Of a stretch of DNA of 23,041 nt, positions 6,547-14,635 are shown in pieces (within the stretch, counting starts at the first letter, position 1; each line of letters starts with the position of its first letter). The position numbers were made by a program, and so were the translations under genes. This DNA is from an uncultured Ruminococcus sp. (GTDB lineage: Bacteria > Bacillota > Clostridia > Oscillospirales > Ruminococcaceae), in assembly GCA_937926145.1 (NCBI GenBank), contig CALANW010000130.1, positions 1 to 23,041 of the forward strand, given 5' to 3'. The notes under the pieces are model-generated. The model was not told the DNA's origin. It made no database searches and saw nothing but the letters and a program-made list of their open reading frames with translations.

Positions 6547-7730
6547 CGCTTTTTACCTCTTATTATAAACACGGGATTTTCCGCAGAAAGCATCGTATGT
6601 GAGCCTATTTTCTTCGTTCTTGTAACGGCAAGCTGAACTATTTCGGGGTCAGTTTCATACTGTTCAAACGCCGAAACAGCGTCATTCAGCGTTTCAAGCG
6701 AAACCGCAGTCACAACGATAACAGCGTTCGGATTCTTGGCGAAAGCTATGTCGGCTATCTCACTTATTTTACCGCTTGAACCGCCTATAAAAACGCTGTC
6801 TGGCGCAGGAAACTCTTCCAAAGCTTCGGGAGCGCTTCCGCTTATAATTTCTATATTGTCGCAGCCGAATCTAAGCGCATTTTCACGGGTCAGTTCTACC
6901 GCTTCGGGGTTCTTATCGACCGCATAAACTTTTCCGTCAAAGCATTGCAGAGCCGCTTCAACCGACACAGAACCCGTTCCGCAGCCAACGTCCCAACACA
7001 CGCCGTTCCTGCTCAATCCAAGCTTTGAAATTACCGTGCTTCGGACTTCCGATTTCGTCATAGGGACTTTTCCTCGGGTGAATTTTTCATCGGGAATACC
7101 TGTCGCTGTCCCCTTTTCAAAGTCGGGATTTTCCGTGACCGCAACGGTCAGTTTTCCGAGAGAAATACCTGTAAAATCGGACGCTTTTCCAACAAAAATT
7201 TGCTCATTTTCCGAAGATAGATTTTCGCCGATGTAAATTTTCGTTCCGCCCATTTTGTATTCGCAAAGCCGCTGACAAAGCTTTGCAGGAGTGACTTCTC
7301 CGCCGAGCAGGAAGAAGCAAAACTCGTTTCTTCTGACGTTTCGGACGATGCTTGCATTTTCACCGTGCAGACTGACAAACTTCATATTTTTCCACGGCTT
7401 TTTTATTTTTGAGCAGAAATAAACGGGCGAAGAAATCCCACTTATTACTTCGTTTTCGATATCTCCGATAAACTCTAAAAGCTTTTCCGCGCCGCTGTAA
7501 AAACCGCAGTCGCCCGACATCAGCACCGCCGCATTTTCGTACTTTTCATTGTGCAGAAATGCGGCTATCTCTTCACTTTTCCAACTGCAAAATGTCGGCT
7601 TTCCAAGGCACTCAAACGGCGCTAACATTCGTTTCGCACCGATAAGGATATCGGCTTTTTTTATTACCGAAAGAGCCTCTGATGTGAGCGTTTTTTCGCC
7701 GTCCATTCCGATTCCGATAATGCTTACCAT
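6543..7730 (-). CDS. cbiET: Cobalt-precorrin-7 C5- / precorrin-6B C15-methyltransferase fusion
   Basis: One 395-residue protein holds both activities: CbiE-like C5 methyltransferase (about 1-195, starting MVSIIGIGMDG and with LMSGDCGFYSGA) and CbiT-like C15 methyltransferase/decarboxylase (about 215-395). The CbiT part has the SAM motif CWDVGCGTGSVSVEAAL starting near residue 245 and PDSVFIGGSSGKISEI further on. The same fusion is CobL in the aerobic pathway and is also common in Firmicutes. Both halves look complete. It overlaps cbiJ by 7 bases. Confidence 0.93.
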   Translation of the reverse strand: MVSIIGIGMDGEKTLTSEALSVIKKADILIGAKRMLAPFECLGKPTFCSWKSEEIAAFLHNEKYENAAVLMSGDCGFYSGAEKLLEFIGDIENEVISGISSPVYFCSKIKKPWKNMKFVSLHGENASIVRNVRRNEFCFFLLGGEVTPAKLCQRLCEYKMGGTKIYIGENLSSENEQIFVGKASDFTGISLGKLTVAVTENPDFEKGTATGIPDEKFTRGKVPMTKSEVRSTVISKLGLSRNGVCWDVGCGTGSVSVEAALQCFDGKVYAVDKNPEAVELTRENALRFGCDNIEIISGSAPEALEEFPAPDSVFIGGSSGKISEIADIAFAKNPNAVIVVTAVSLETLNDAVSAFEQYETDPEIVQLAVTRTKKIGSHTMLSAENPVFIIRGKKR

Positions 7731-8470
7731 TGTTGTTTCTCCAAAAGTATTTTTTCTATCTCCAAAAGCGTATTTCCCGTTTCCGCAGGGCGAAGCAGCA
7801 CCGCAAATTCAGCGCCGCATTTCTCCGCGGCAGAAGCTTTTTCGGGAAAACCTCCCGCCGCTCCGCTCTCCTTTGTGACGAGAATTTCCGCACCGCTTTG
7901 CCTTATGTGTTCAATATTTTCTTCCTCGGAAAAAGGTCCTTTCCCGACTATGATATGCGCAAATCCAAACGAGCGGCAATGCTCCTCTATCCCATCTGCC
8001 GGCAGAACTCTCACACAAATTCGCTCACGATAGTTTTTCACTTTAGTCAGTGCAGGAAGCTCCTTACTGCCGAGAGTGCTTAAAATTCGCTTTTCGCTGC
8101 CGTTGAGATATTGAATAAGTTCGTTTATATCCGTGAAAGTTTTGCCCGAAATATCGGCGCTTTTTTCACGAATAAGTCTATAGTATTTTCTGCTCGTTTC
8201 AACGCAGGCGGCTTTGATATTTTCGGTTGCGGCGGTCGCATAAGGGTGAGTTGCGTCTATCACGATCTCATAGCCGTGACTTTTTATGAGTGCAGAAATT
8301 TCCGCTTCGTCAAGCTTTCCGTTCAGCACATTTATATAGCCGCTCTCGGGGAGAAGCTCTGCGCCGTAATCGGTCGTTACGGAAACGTCGGCGCAAATTT
8401 TATTTTCGGCGCAGAACTCCGCAAGCAAGCGCCCTTCGGTCGTTCCGCCGAATATCAGGATCTTACACAT
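7724..8470 (-). CDS. cbiJ: Cobalt-precorrin-6A reductase
   Basis: CbiJ/CobK reduces the macrocycle of cobalt-precorrin-6A with a pyridine nucleotide. The 248-residue length is normal. The N-terminal ILIFGGTTEGRLLAEF is the family nucleotide-binding start, followed by IDATHPYATAATENIKAAC and, in the second half, ILSTLGSKELPAL and GKGPFSEEENIEHI. ILVTKESGAAGGFPEK is another strong family motif. It overlaps cbiH by 8 bases and cbiET by 7. Confidence 0.93.
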   Translation of the reverse strand: MCKILIFGGTTEGRLLAEFCAENKICADVSVTTDYGAELLPESGYINVLNGKLDEAEISALIKSHGYEIVIDATHPYATAATENIKAACVETSRKYYRLIREKSADISGKTFTDINELIQYLNGSEKRILSTLGSKELPALTKVKNYRERICVRVLPADGIEEHCRSFGFAHIIVGKGPFSEEENIEHIRQSGAEILVTKESGAAGGFPEKASAAEKCGAEFAVLLRPAETGNTLLEIEKILLEKQQW

Positions 8471-9188
8471 CGTATCCCCTCGGTGTTACCATTTTTCCGT
8501 TTATTATCTTCGTCTGACTGTTGCCGATGAAAACCGTTGTGAACATATCCGCTTCAAAATCCGCAAGCTCCGAAAGCGTCATAACGCCGTATTCTTCACC
8601 GACTCTGCCGATGTTTTTCGCATAGCCGCAGACGGTTTCGGGAGAGCGGAATTGGAGGACAATTTCGCAGGCTTTTTTAAGGTAGTCGGGGCGCTTTTTC
8701 GATGACGGATTATAGAGCACGATGACAAAATCCGCTTTTGCGGCGCACTCCAATCTCAGCGCTATCTTTTCGGGAGGAGTAAGCAGGTCGGACAGACTTA
8801 TCACCGCAAAATCATGCGTAAGCGGTGCGCCGAGTAATGCGCCGCCGCTGAGTGCCGCAGTCAGACCTGCGACCGTCTGAATTTCAGCCTGCGGAAACTT
8901 CGCCGAAAGCTCATAAGCAAGCCCAGCCATACCGTAGACCTCGCTGTCGCCGCTGCAAACGAGCGAAACCGTCCTGCCGTTCGCCGCTTGTTCAAGGGCG
9001 TACAGAACACGCTCTTTTTCCTGCCTCATTCCCGTGAAAAAATATTCTTTCTGCGGAAAATACTGCCTCAAAAGCTCGGTGTAGACCTTATAGCCGACTA
9101 TCAGATCGCTGTTTTCTATCGCCTGACGCGCTTCCTCGGTCATTCCGCCGAAGCTGCCGCAGCCGAACCCAACAACATAAAGCTTCAT
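8463..9188 (-). CDS. cbiH: Cobalt-precorrin-3B C17-methyltransferase
   Basis: CbiH methylates C17 and drives ring contraction in the anaerobic route. It has 241 residues of the tetrapyrrole methylase fold: N-terminal YVVGFGCGSFGGMTEEA, SGDSEVYGMAG (79-89) and APLTHDFAVISLSDLLTP (121-138), the last being characteristic of CbiH/CobJ. The usual GDxGIYGMA loop reads GDSEVYGMA here. No ferredoxin-like or CbiG fusion is attached. It overlaps cbiG by 4 bases and cbiJ by 8. Confidence 0.92.
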   Translation of the reverse strand: MKLYVVGFGCGSFGGMTEEARQAIENSDLIVGYKVYTELLRQYFPQKEYFFTGMRQEKERVLYALEQAANGRTVSLVCSGDSEVYGMAGLAYELSAKFPQAEIQTVAGLTAALSGGALLGAPLTHDFAVISLSDLLTPPEKIALRLECAAKADFVIVLYNPSSKKRPDYLKKACEIVLQFRSPETVCGYAKNIGRVGEEYGVMTLSELADFEADMFTTVFIGNSQTKIINGKMVTPRGYDV

Positions 9189-10219
9189 AACATTTTCCTT
9201 TCAAAATCTATGCTTATAGGCAATGCTCCGAGCGCCGCAGTTACGCCGTTTTCCGCAGTTTTCGGCAGGATAAGCTTTGCTCCCAACCGAGCAACGCTCC
9301 GCTCGCATACGTTATCTGTTCCCGTTGTTTTCAGCACAAAATCCGAACTTTCAAAGTTCCCGTTGACACTCATAAGCTCCCCTGCCGAATAGGTCAGAAG
9401 TCTTATTTTTCGCTTTCGGCAAAATTCAAGAAGTCCCTCTTCATCGGATTTTATATCAATTGTTGCCGCCGCGCAAAGTCTTTCTTCTGAAATTTTCGCG
9501 GCTTCAAAGCAAGCCGTAACGTGCGCTTCGATCATTTCGCACGATGTTCCTCTTTTGCAGCCGATGCCGACAACAATATTTTTCGGCGGAAGAAAAAGCG
9601 TCGTTTCAAACGGCTTTTTTTCATCGTCATTGCCGATATAAATTCCGATTTTGCAAGCTTTGTCTAAGCTGATTTCGGGTGGAATATTTTCACACGGATA
9701 TTCGCTCAGAAGTCCTATTTTCTCGCCGTCAAGAACAGCCGAAGCTATCTTTTTCGCCGCGTCTAAATCAGTGATAACAAGTCCGTTCGCCTTTGCAAAG
9801 CTGTCGGGGGAAAACCGTCCGCCAACGTCCGTAGCCGTTGTTATCACGGGAACTGCGCCGATATTTTCTGCGATAATCTGCGCAAGCCGATTCGCTCCGC
9901 CGATGTGTCCCGACAGAAGCGGTATAATGAATTTTCCGCAGTCGTCAATGACGATAACGGCAGGGTCGCTTGCTTTCGATCTTATATACGGAGCTATCGC
10001 ACGGACGGCAATTCCGCTTGCGCAGACGAAAACAAGCGCATCACAGGAGTTGAAAAGCTTTGCCGAAAGTGCATAAACATCATCGAAGCTTTGCGAATTT
10101 TCATCGGTGTGTGTATGAAAACAGAAGCGCTCGGCGGTGTGTGTTTCGCTCAAAAAATCCGTGACTTTCCGTGAAAGAAGCCGTCCTTTTTCCGTGAAAG
10201 AAACAACGGCGACTCTCAT
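9185..10219 (-). CDS. cbiG: Cobalt-precorrin-5A hydrolase
   Basis: CbiG opens the delta-lactone and releases the C2 unit as acetaldehyde after ring contraction. It has 344 residues. The N-terminal domain contains DALVFVCASGIAVRAIAPYI and LLSGHIGGANRLAQIIAE followed by PVITTATDV, all typical. The C-terminal domain (about 210-344), like CobE, starts with VVGIGCKRGTSCEMIEAHV and ends with GVTAALGALPI. Both domains are present and uninterrupted. It overlaps cbiF and cbiH by 4 bases each, consistent with translational coupling. Confidence 0.93.
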   Translation of the reverse strand: MRVAVVSFTEKGRLLSRKVTDFLSETHTAERFCFHTHTDENSQSFDDVYALSAKLFNSCDALVFVCASGIAVRAIAPYIRSKASDPAVIVIDDCGKFIIPLLSGHIGGANRLAQIIAENIGAVPVITTATDVGGRFSPDSFAKANGLVITDLDAAKKIASAVLDGEKIGLLSEYPCENIPPEISLDKACKIGIYIGNDDEKKPFETTLFLPPKNIVVGIGCKRGTSCEMIEAHVTACFEAAKISEERLCAAATIDIKSDEEGLLEFCRKRKIRLLTYSAGELMSVNGNFESSDFVLKTTGTDNVCERSVARLGAKLILPKTAENGVTAALGALPISIDFERKML

Positions 10220-10971
10220 TTTTTCGCCTTTCTGTAACCCGTTTCAAAGCCTGGGTCATAGAGCTTTGAAAGGTGACGGTTTTCGCCGAGAAAATCACCG
10301 ACAACGATAAGTGCCGTCTTATTTATGCCGTTTTTTTCGGCTGTTTCGGCGAGCGTTCCGACCGTACAGCGGCAGACCTTTTCATCTTCCCACGTTGCTT
10401 TGTAGACGAGCGCGGCAGGAGTTTCCACAGTGTAGCCGCCATTTTGAAGCCGCTCGGAAACCTCGACTGTCATTCCTGCACTCAAAAATATCACCATTGA
10501 AGTGCCGTGCGAAGCGAGGCTTTCAAGGCTCTCCTTTTCGGGGACGGGTGTTCGCCCTGACATTCGTGTGATTATGACCGACTGCGACACTTCGGGCAGA
10601 GTGTACTCGGCTTTGAGTGCTGCCGCTGCGCCGCAGAACGAGCTTACACCGGGGCAGATTCGGTACTCGATACCAAGTGCGTCCAGTCTGTCCATCTGCT
10701 CACGGATAGCGCCGAAAAGTGACGGGTCGCCAGTGTGAAGCCGAACGGTGTTTTTGCCCTCGGCTTCGGCTTTTTTCATCACATCTATAACTTCGTCCAA
10801 GGTCATATATGCGCTGTTGTAAATTTCACAGCTGTCCTTTGCATATTCCGTCAGTTCGGGATTGACGAGCGAGCCTGCATAAATTATCACGTCCGCATTT
10901 TCGATAAGCTTCTTTCCCCTTACGGTTATAAGGTCAGCCGCACCACTGCCTGCTCCAACAAAATCAACCAT
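10216..10971 (-). CDS. cbiF: Cobalt-precorrin-4 C11-methyltransferase
   Basis: CbiF/CobM methylates C11. It has 251 residues of the tetrapyrrole methylase fold: GAGSGAADLITVRG (6-19), RLHTGDPSLFGAIREQM (77-93), and YRICPGVSSFCGAAAAL, which points to CbiF/CobM among the methylases. TRMSGRTPVPEKESL further supports this. GGAGGA precedes the ATG at 10971 within the end of cbiD; the two genes overlap by 8 bases. Confidence 0.93.
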   Translation of the reverse strand: MVDFVGAGSGAADLITVRGKKLIENADVIIYAGSLVNPELTEYAKDSCEIYNSAYMTLDEVIDVMKKAEAEGKNTVRLHTGDPSLFGAIREQMDRLDALGIEYRICPGVSSFCGAAAALKAEYTLPEVSQSVIITRMSGRTPVPEKESLESLASHGTSMVIFLSAGMTVEVSERLQNGGYTVETPAALVYKATWEDEKVCRCTVGTLAETAEKNGINKTALIVVGDFLGENRHLSKLYDPGFETGYRKAKK

Positions 10972-12103
10972 TGTATTCCTCCGAAATTATTTCGATAAGC
11001 TCGCAGGCACGGGAAGTTTCGGCCGTTATCCCGTGCTTGTCCGAGAACATCACAGCGCCGATATTGACAGCGTTTTTCACCTTTGCATCAAGATAATATT
11101 CCGCCCTTTTTGCGAGAATATCAAGCGTTTTTTCCATATATCCGTGCTCTTTCAAAATATCGAGCGCCGCATCGACCGTTGCACATTCGGGTATATTTCT
11201 CAAAGCTTCGCTCTCCGCTCCCGCAAGCACTCCGCAGGTCACAAGCACGTCCATTCGACCGTCAGCCTGCGCGGAATGTGTGTTCATGATTCCTGCGCCG
11301 AGTTTCACAAGCTTTCCGATATGACCGATGATAAGGATATTTTCAAAGCCGTATTCGAGCGCTGAATCTATCGCTTCGCCGATGAAATTACTGCATTTTA
11401 CACTCTTTTCAAGCGCAAACGGCATTGACTTCTGAATGAAATTTTCACTGTAATTTCCGAGCGTTAGTAGGAGCGCTTTGTGTCCCTCGGCTTTTCTCAT
11501 TCGCTCTTCAAGGCGTATCGTGTCGATAAGCGCGGAATTACTCATCGGTTCAACGATGCCGCTCGTTCCGATTATCGAAATGCCGCCCTCGATGCCCATT
11601 CGTGGGTTATATGTCTTTTTCGCGATCTCTTCGCCGTTCGGGACAGAAATCTCTATGCGAAAACCACCGTGATAATCGTGCATTTCGGCGACCTTTTCCA
11701 CTGCCGCCGCTATCATTTTCCGTGGAACGGAGTTTATCGCAGCTTCGCCTATAGGCTGGTCAAGACCTGCTTTTGTGACCTTTCCGATACCCTCGCCGCC
11801 GACTATCTCAACACCGTGCGGAATTCGGCTCGCCTTTGCATAAACAAGTATCCCGTTCGTGATATCTGGGTCATCGCCGCTGTCCTTTTTTATCGCGCAT
11901 TTCGCATAGTCCGCGCTTATAGCCGCATCAAGAACTTCCAGTTTTAATGGTACTCCCTTTGGGGTCATTATCTCTGAAAATTCCGATATTTCGCCGCTTA
12001 TAAGCATTTCCGCAGCCGCACCCGAGGCAGCCGCGGCGCACGAACCCGTTGTATATCCGCAGCGGAGCTTTTGTCCGCCGCGGTAAATATACTGTTCAGC
12101 CAT
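10964..12103 (-). CDS. cbiD: Cobalt-precorrin-5B C1-methyltransferase
   Basis: CbiD performs the C1 methylation and is specific to the anaerobic pathway. It has 379 residues. The N-terminal LRCGYTTGSCAAAAS is the hallmark, followed by VSVPNGEEIAKKTYNPRMGI and GGISIIGTSGIVEPMS, then ILIIGHIGKLVKLGAGIMNT. The start ATG at 12103 follows the stop of the lipoprotein gene by only 3 bases and has no clear ribosome binding site of its own, suggesting re-initiation. Its presence, with cbiG and cbiK, fixes the pathway as anaerobic. Confidence 0.94.
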   Translation of the reverse strand: MAEQYIYRGGQKLRCGYTTGSCAAAASGAAAEMLISGEISEFSEIMTPKGVPLKLEVLDAAISADYAKCAIKKDSGDDPDITNGILVYAKASRIPHGVEIVGGEGIGKVTKAGLDQPIGEAAINSVPRKMIAAAVEKVAEMHDYHGGFRIEISVPNGEEIAKKTYNPRMGIEGGISIIGTSGIVEPMSNSALIDTIRLEERMRKAEGHKALLLTLGNYSENFIQKSMPFALEKSVKCSNFIGEAIDSALEYGFENILIIGHIGKLVKLGAGIMNTHSAQADGRMDVLVTCGVLAGAESEALRNIPECATVDAALDILKEHGYMEKTLDILAKRAEYYLDAKVKNAVNIGAVMFSDKHGITAETSRACELIEIISEEYNG

Positions 12104-12106
12104 AGC

Positions 12107-12751
12107 TTATTTTACCATATCTTCAATGGAAACACCATAGTTTTCGGTGAAATAATTTTGGAGAGCTTCAACATCGCCCTTCATTCTGTCGTTTGCGCTG
12201 TCGTATCTGCCGTTGTCTTTTGTGCTCTGTGTGGAATCATTGTGCTCGGAATCTTCAACCTTTACTATCTCGTTTGCGCCGAGGTCAAATGTGTAGTAGA
12301 AGCCTGTGCCCATCATGGAAACATAGTAGTATTCCTCAACTGTGTTGTTGTTGAGATCGAAGTTGTAATACTCAACTGTTTCGTTGCCGTCAAGGTCGGT
12401 CTTTACGAAGTTTACAGTCTTTGCAGCCTTGTCAACTGTGATCTTCAAGCCTGCACCCTCAAAAGGAGCGTTAGCTGTGTCAAGATATGTGAGAACGCCG
12501 TTTTCATCGGTGAAAACATCAGTACCTGCTGCGCTTGCTGCTTCGCTTTCAGCTTCTGTTTCTGCATCAGTTTCAGCAGCTTCTTCTGTTTCTTCTGCCT
12601 GAGTATCCTCAGCCTGTGCATCGTCAGCCTGAACTGCTTCTGTCTGTGTTGTTGTTTCGCTGTCAGTTGTTGTGCCGCTCTGATTTGATGAGCAAGCTGT
12701 CATTGACATTACTGCTGCGAGTACAGCGATCGCAAGAATTTTCTTTTTCAT
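12107..12751 (-). CDS. Unrecognised lipoprotein inside the cobalamin operon
   Basis: The ATG at 12751 gives 214 residues and has GGAGG about 8 bases before it; the in-frame ATG at 12766 overlaps that ribosome binding site. A lipoprotein signal is clear: Lys2-Lys4, hydrophobic to residue 17, then a TAC lipobox with Cys20. Residues ~22-75 are a low-complexity Glu/Thr/Ala linker. The C-terminal domain (about 78-214) is acidic with Tyr-rich strands (TVEYYNFDLNNNTVEEYYYV) and has no motif I know. Unlike its neighbours it uses mainly GCA/GCT, ACA and GAA codons, as the surface protein at 130 does, which may reflect high expression. It sits 54 bases after the chlD-like gene and 3 before cbiD. A role with the importer is conceivable but unproven. 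Confidence 0.8.
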   Translation of the reverse strand: MKKKILAIAVLAAVMSMTACSSNQSGTTTDSETTTQTEAVQADDAQAEDTQAEETEEAAETDAETEAESEAASAAGTDVFTDENGVLTYLDTANAPFEGAGLKITVDKAAKTVNFVKTDLDGNETVEYYNFDLNNNTVEEYYYVSMMGTGFYYTFDLGANEIVKVEDSEHNDSTQSTKDNGRYDSANDRMKGDVEALQNYFTENYGVSIEDMVK

Positions 12752-12805
12752 TTTTTCTTCCTCCATAATTATAGAAAATAAATTTATCTGAAAGCCTTTC
12801 GGCGA

Positions 12806-14635
12806 TCATTCGTTGTTTATGAATACGCGGACGTTTTCTTCCACAGCCGAACCCGTGACTTCATCAAGGCTTATGTACTGCGCGTCCATTCGCTCGGCTA
12901 TCTGCTTGGCGAAGCCGAACCTTATGTAGCTGTTCTCGGTATCGAGGACCATTGCGCCCACGCCCGATAAACGGACTTGTTCGGCAGCTGCGAGTGCGTC
13001 CGCAAAGGGGTCATCACTGCGGAGCGGAACGTTCGCTTTTCCGTCCGAGATAAGGATAAGATACTGTAACGCATCGGGCGTTCTGATACGCTCGGCACGG
13101 AGCAGTTCACACGCCGCCGCTATCCCTGCGGCAAGCGGAGTTTTTCCGCCCGTCGGAAGCTCGTCCATACACTTTCGTGCAAGCTCGGGACTTCCCGTTA
13201 TATTCAGCAAGGTCTGTGCGCCGTCGCCGCGGAACGCCACAACTCCCACACGGTCGCGCTTTCTGTACGCTTCGGAAAGCAGTCCTTTTACTGCGCCTTT
13301 TACCGCGCGCATACGCCGCTTTGCGCCCATTGAACCGCTTGCATCGACTGCAAAAAGTATGGTCGCACCCGTGCGCTTTTCACGAATCTTTTGACGGATA
13401 TCGGACGAATGAACAGAAAGCTTCATTCCGTTTTCGGGCGTTCGCTGACGCTGATTCAAAGCAGCATTGCAAAGCGTTGGAATGACCGCAATATCGGTGC
13501 ATTTTCCGTGCGGAACTGTGCTTCGGACATATCTTCCGCTGTTTTCGTTCGCTATTGTTTTGCTTCGTTTTCCGCTGCCGCCGTTTTTGCCTGCGGCTGA
13601 TTTTATCCCCTCTGCAGAAAGCGGAAGTTCATCTCCTGCGGCTTCGGCTTTTTTGCTCTGCTCGGCGGAATTTTCCTCCTGCGGAGCGGTGTCCTGCGGC
13701 GGCTCGGTTTCCGATTGAGAGTTGTCCTCTATATTTTCGAGCGAATTATCACTGTCGGAAGTTTCCGTATTCTGCCGGACAGTTTTCTCCTGCGGAGCGT
13801 TCCTCATTCGGTGCGGAAGAACGAACTTTGCAGCTTCGGAAACATCATCTGCGGAAACCTCCGCACCGTTTCGCCAAGCACACAAGGCTTTCGCAGTTTC
13901 GGCGAGGATGATCTCGCATCGGTTTCCCTCGCATAATGCGCTGTTCGCCGTGAGTGCGCAGAGCCGCAGAATTTCCTCGGAAATACTGAGCTTTTCAAGC
14001 CTTTTTTGTGCATCGGAAATTTGCTGTGCAAGCTTTTCTTCCTGCGGTCTGAATTTCGTGCGAAAGCTTTCGGGGTCAAGTTCATATTCGAGCCTGCGGC
14101 GTATTACCTCGGTGCGGAGTTCAACATCTTCCTCGCCCGAAACGCTCACGAACAGACCGAATTTGTCAAGCAGCTGCGGTCGGAGCGTTCCCTCTTCGGG
14201 GTTCATCGTGCCTATCGGTATGCATCGGCAGGGGTGACGATACTCTATCCCGTCACGGCTCACGATATTCTCCTGTGAGGCGATTACCTCCACAAGAATT
14301 CCCGAAATATGCGTTCCGAGCAGATTTATTTCATCAACATAGAGAAAATTTCCGTCTGCTTCGTACAAAAGACCCTTTTCAAAGCGTTTTTCTCCGCTGT
14401 ATACAGCGTCGGTGAGGTCAAGCGTTCCTACAAGTCTGTCCTCGGTGACGTTGAGCGGAATTTCGACCGTTTTTCGTCCCGATAAAGCCGCCAGCGCGCG
14501 GACAGCAGTCGATTTCGCCGTGCCTTTTTCGCCCGAGATAAGCACACCGCCGACCAACGGGTCGACCGCATTCAGGATAAGCGCAAGCTTCAGCCTTTCC
14601 TGCCCAACTATTGCGGCAAAAGGGTACGGGGTCAT
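12806..14635 (-). CDS. ChlD-like chelatase subunit (AAA+ plus vWA)
   Basis: This 609-residue protein resembles the D subunit of magnesium/cobalt chelatases. An N-terminal AAA+ domain (about 1-280) keeps the Walker A GEKGTAKS (35-42), Walker B FLYVDEINLL and TMNPEEGTLRPQLLDKFG. A Glu/Ser/Gln-rich linker (about 285-360) follows. The C-terminal von Willebrand A domain (about 425-609) has the metal-binding DASGSMG (431-437), with TGGKTPLAAG and LILISDGKANVPL. In this family I and D rings drive metal insertion by the large subunit. Overlap with the chlI-like gene is 4 bases. It could work with cobalt or another metal. Confidence 0.88.
   Translation of the reverse strand: MTPYPFAAIVGQERLKLALILNAVDPLVGGVLISGEKGTAKSTAVRALAALSGRKTVEIPLNVTEDRLVGTLDLTDAVYSGEKRFEKGLLYEADGNFLYVDEINLLGTHISGILVEVIASQENIVSRDGIEYRHPCRCIPIGTMNPEEGTLRPQLLDKFGLFVSVSGEEDVELRTEVIRRRLEYELDPESFRTKFRPQEEKLAQQISDAQKRLEKLSISEEILRLCALTANSALCEGNRCEIILAETAKALCAWRNGAEVSADDVSEAAKFVLPHRMRNAPQEKTVRQNTETSDSDNSLENIEDNSQSETEPPQDTAPQEENSAEQSKKAEAAGDELPLSAEGIKSAAGKNGGSGKRSKTIANENSGRYVRSTVPHGKCTDIAVIPTLCNAALNQRQRTPENGMKLSVHSSDIRQKIREKRTGATILFAVDASGSMGAKRRMRAVKGAVKGLLSEAYRKRDRVGVVAFRGDGAQTLLNITGSPELARKCMDELPTGGKTPLAAGIAAACELLRAERIRTPDALQYLILISDGKANVPLRSDDPFADALAAAEQVRLSGVGAMVLDTENSYIRFGFAKQIAERMDAQYISLDEVTGSAVEENVRVFINNE

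Noticed and set aside
12768..12773. TATAAT on the minus strand just before the lipoprotein gene
   Set aside because: Transcription from it would start within the ribosome binding site, and no -35 is present at proper distance; more likely chance in an A/T-rich gap.
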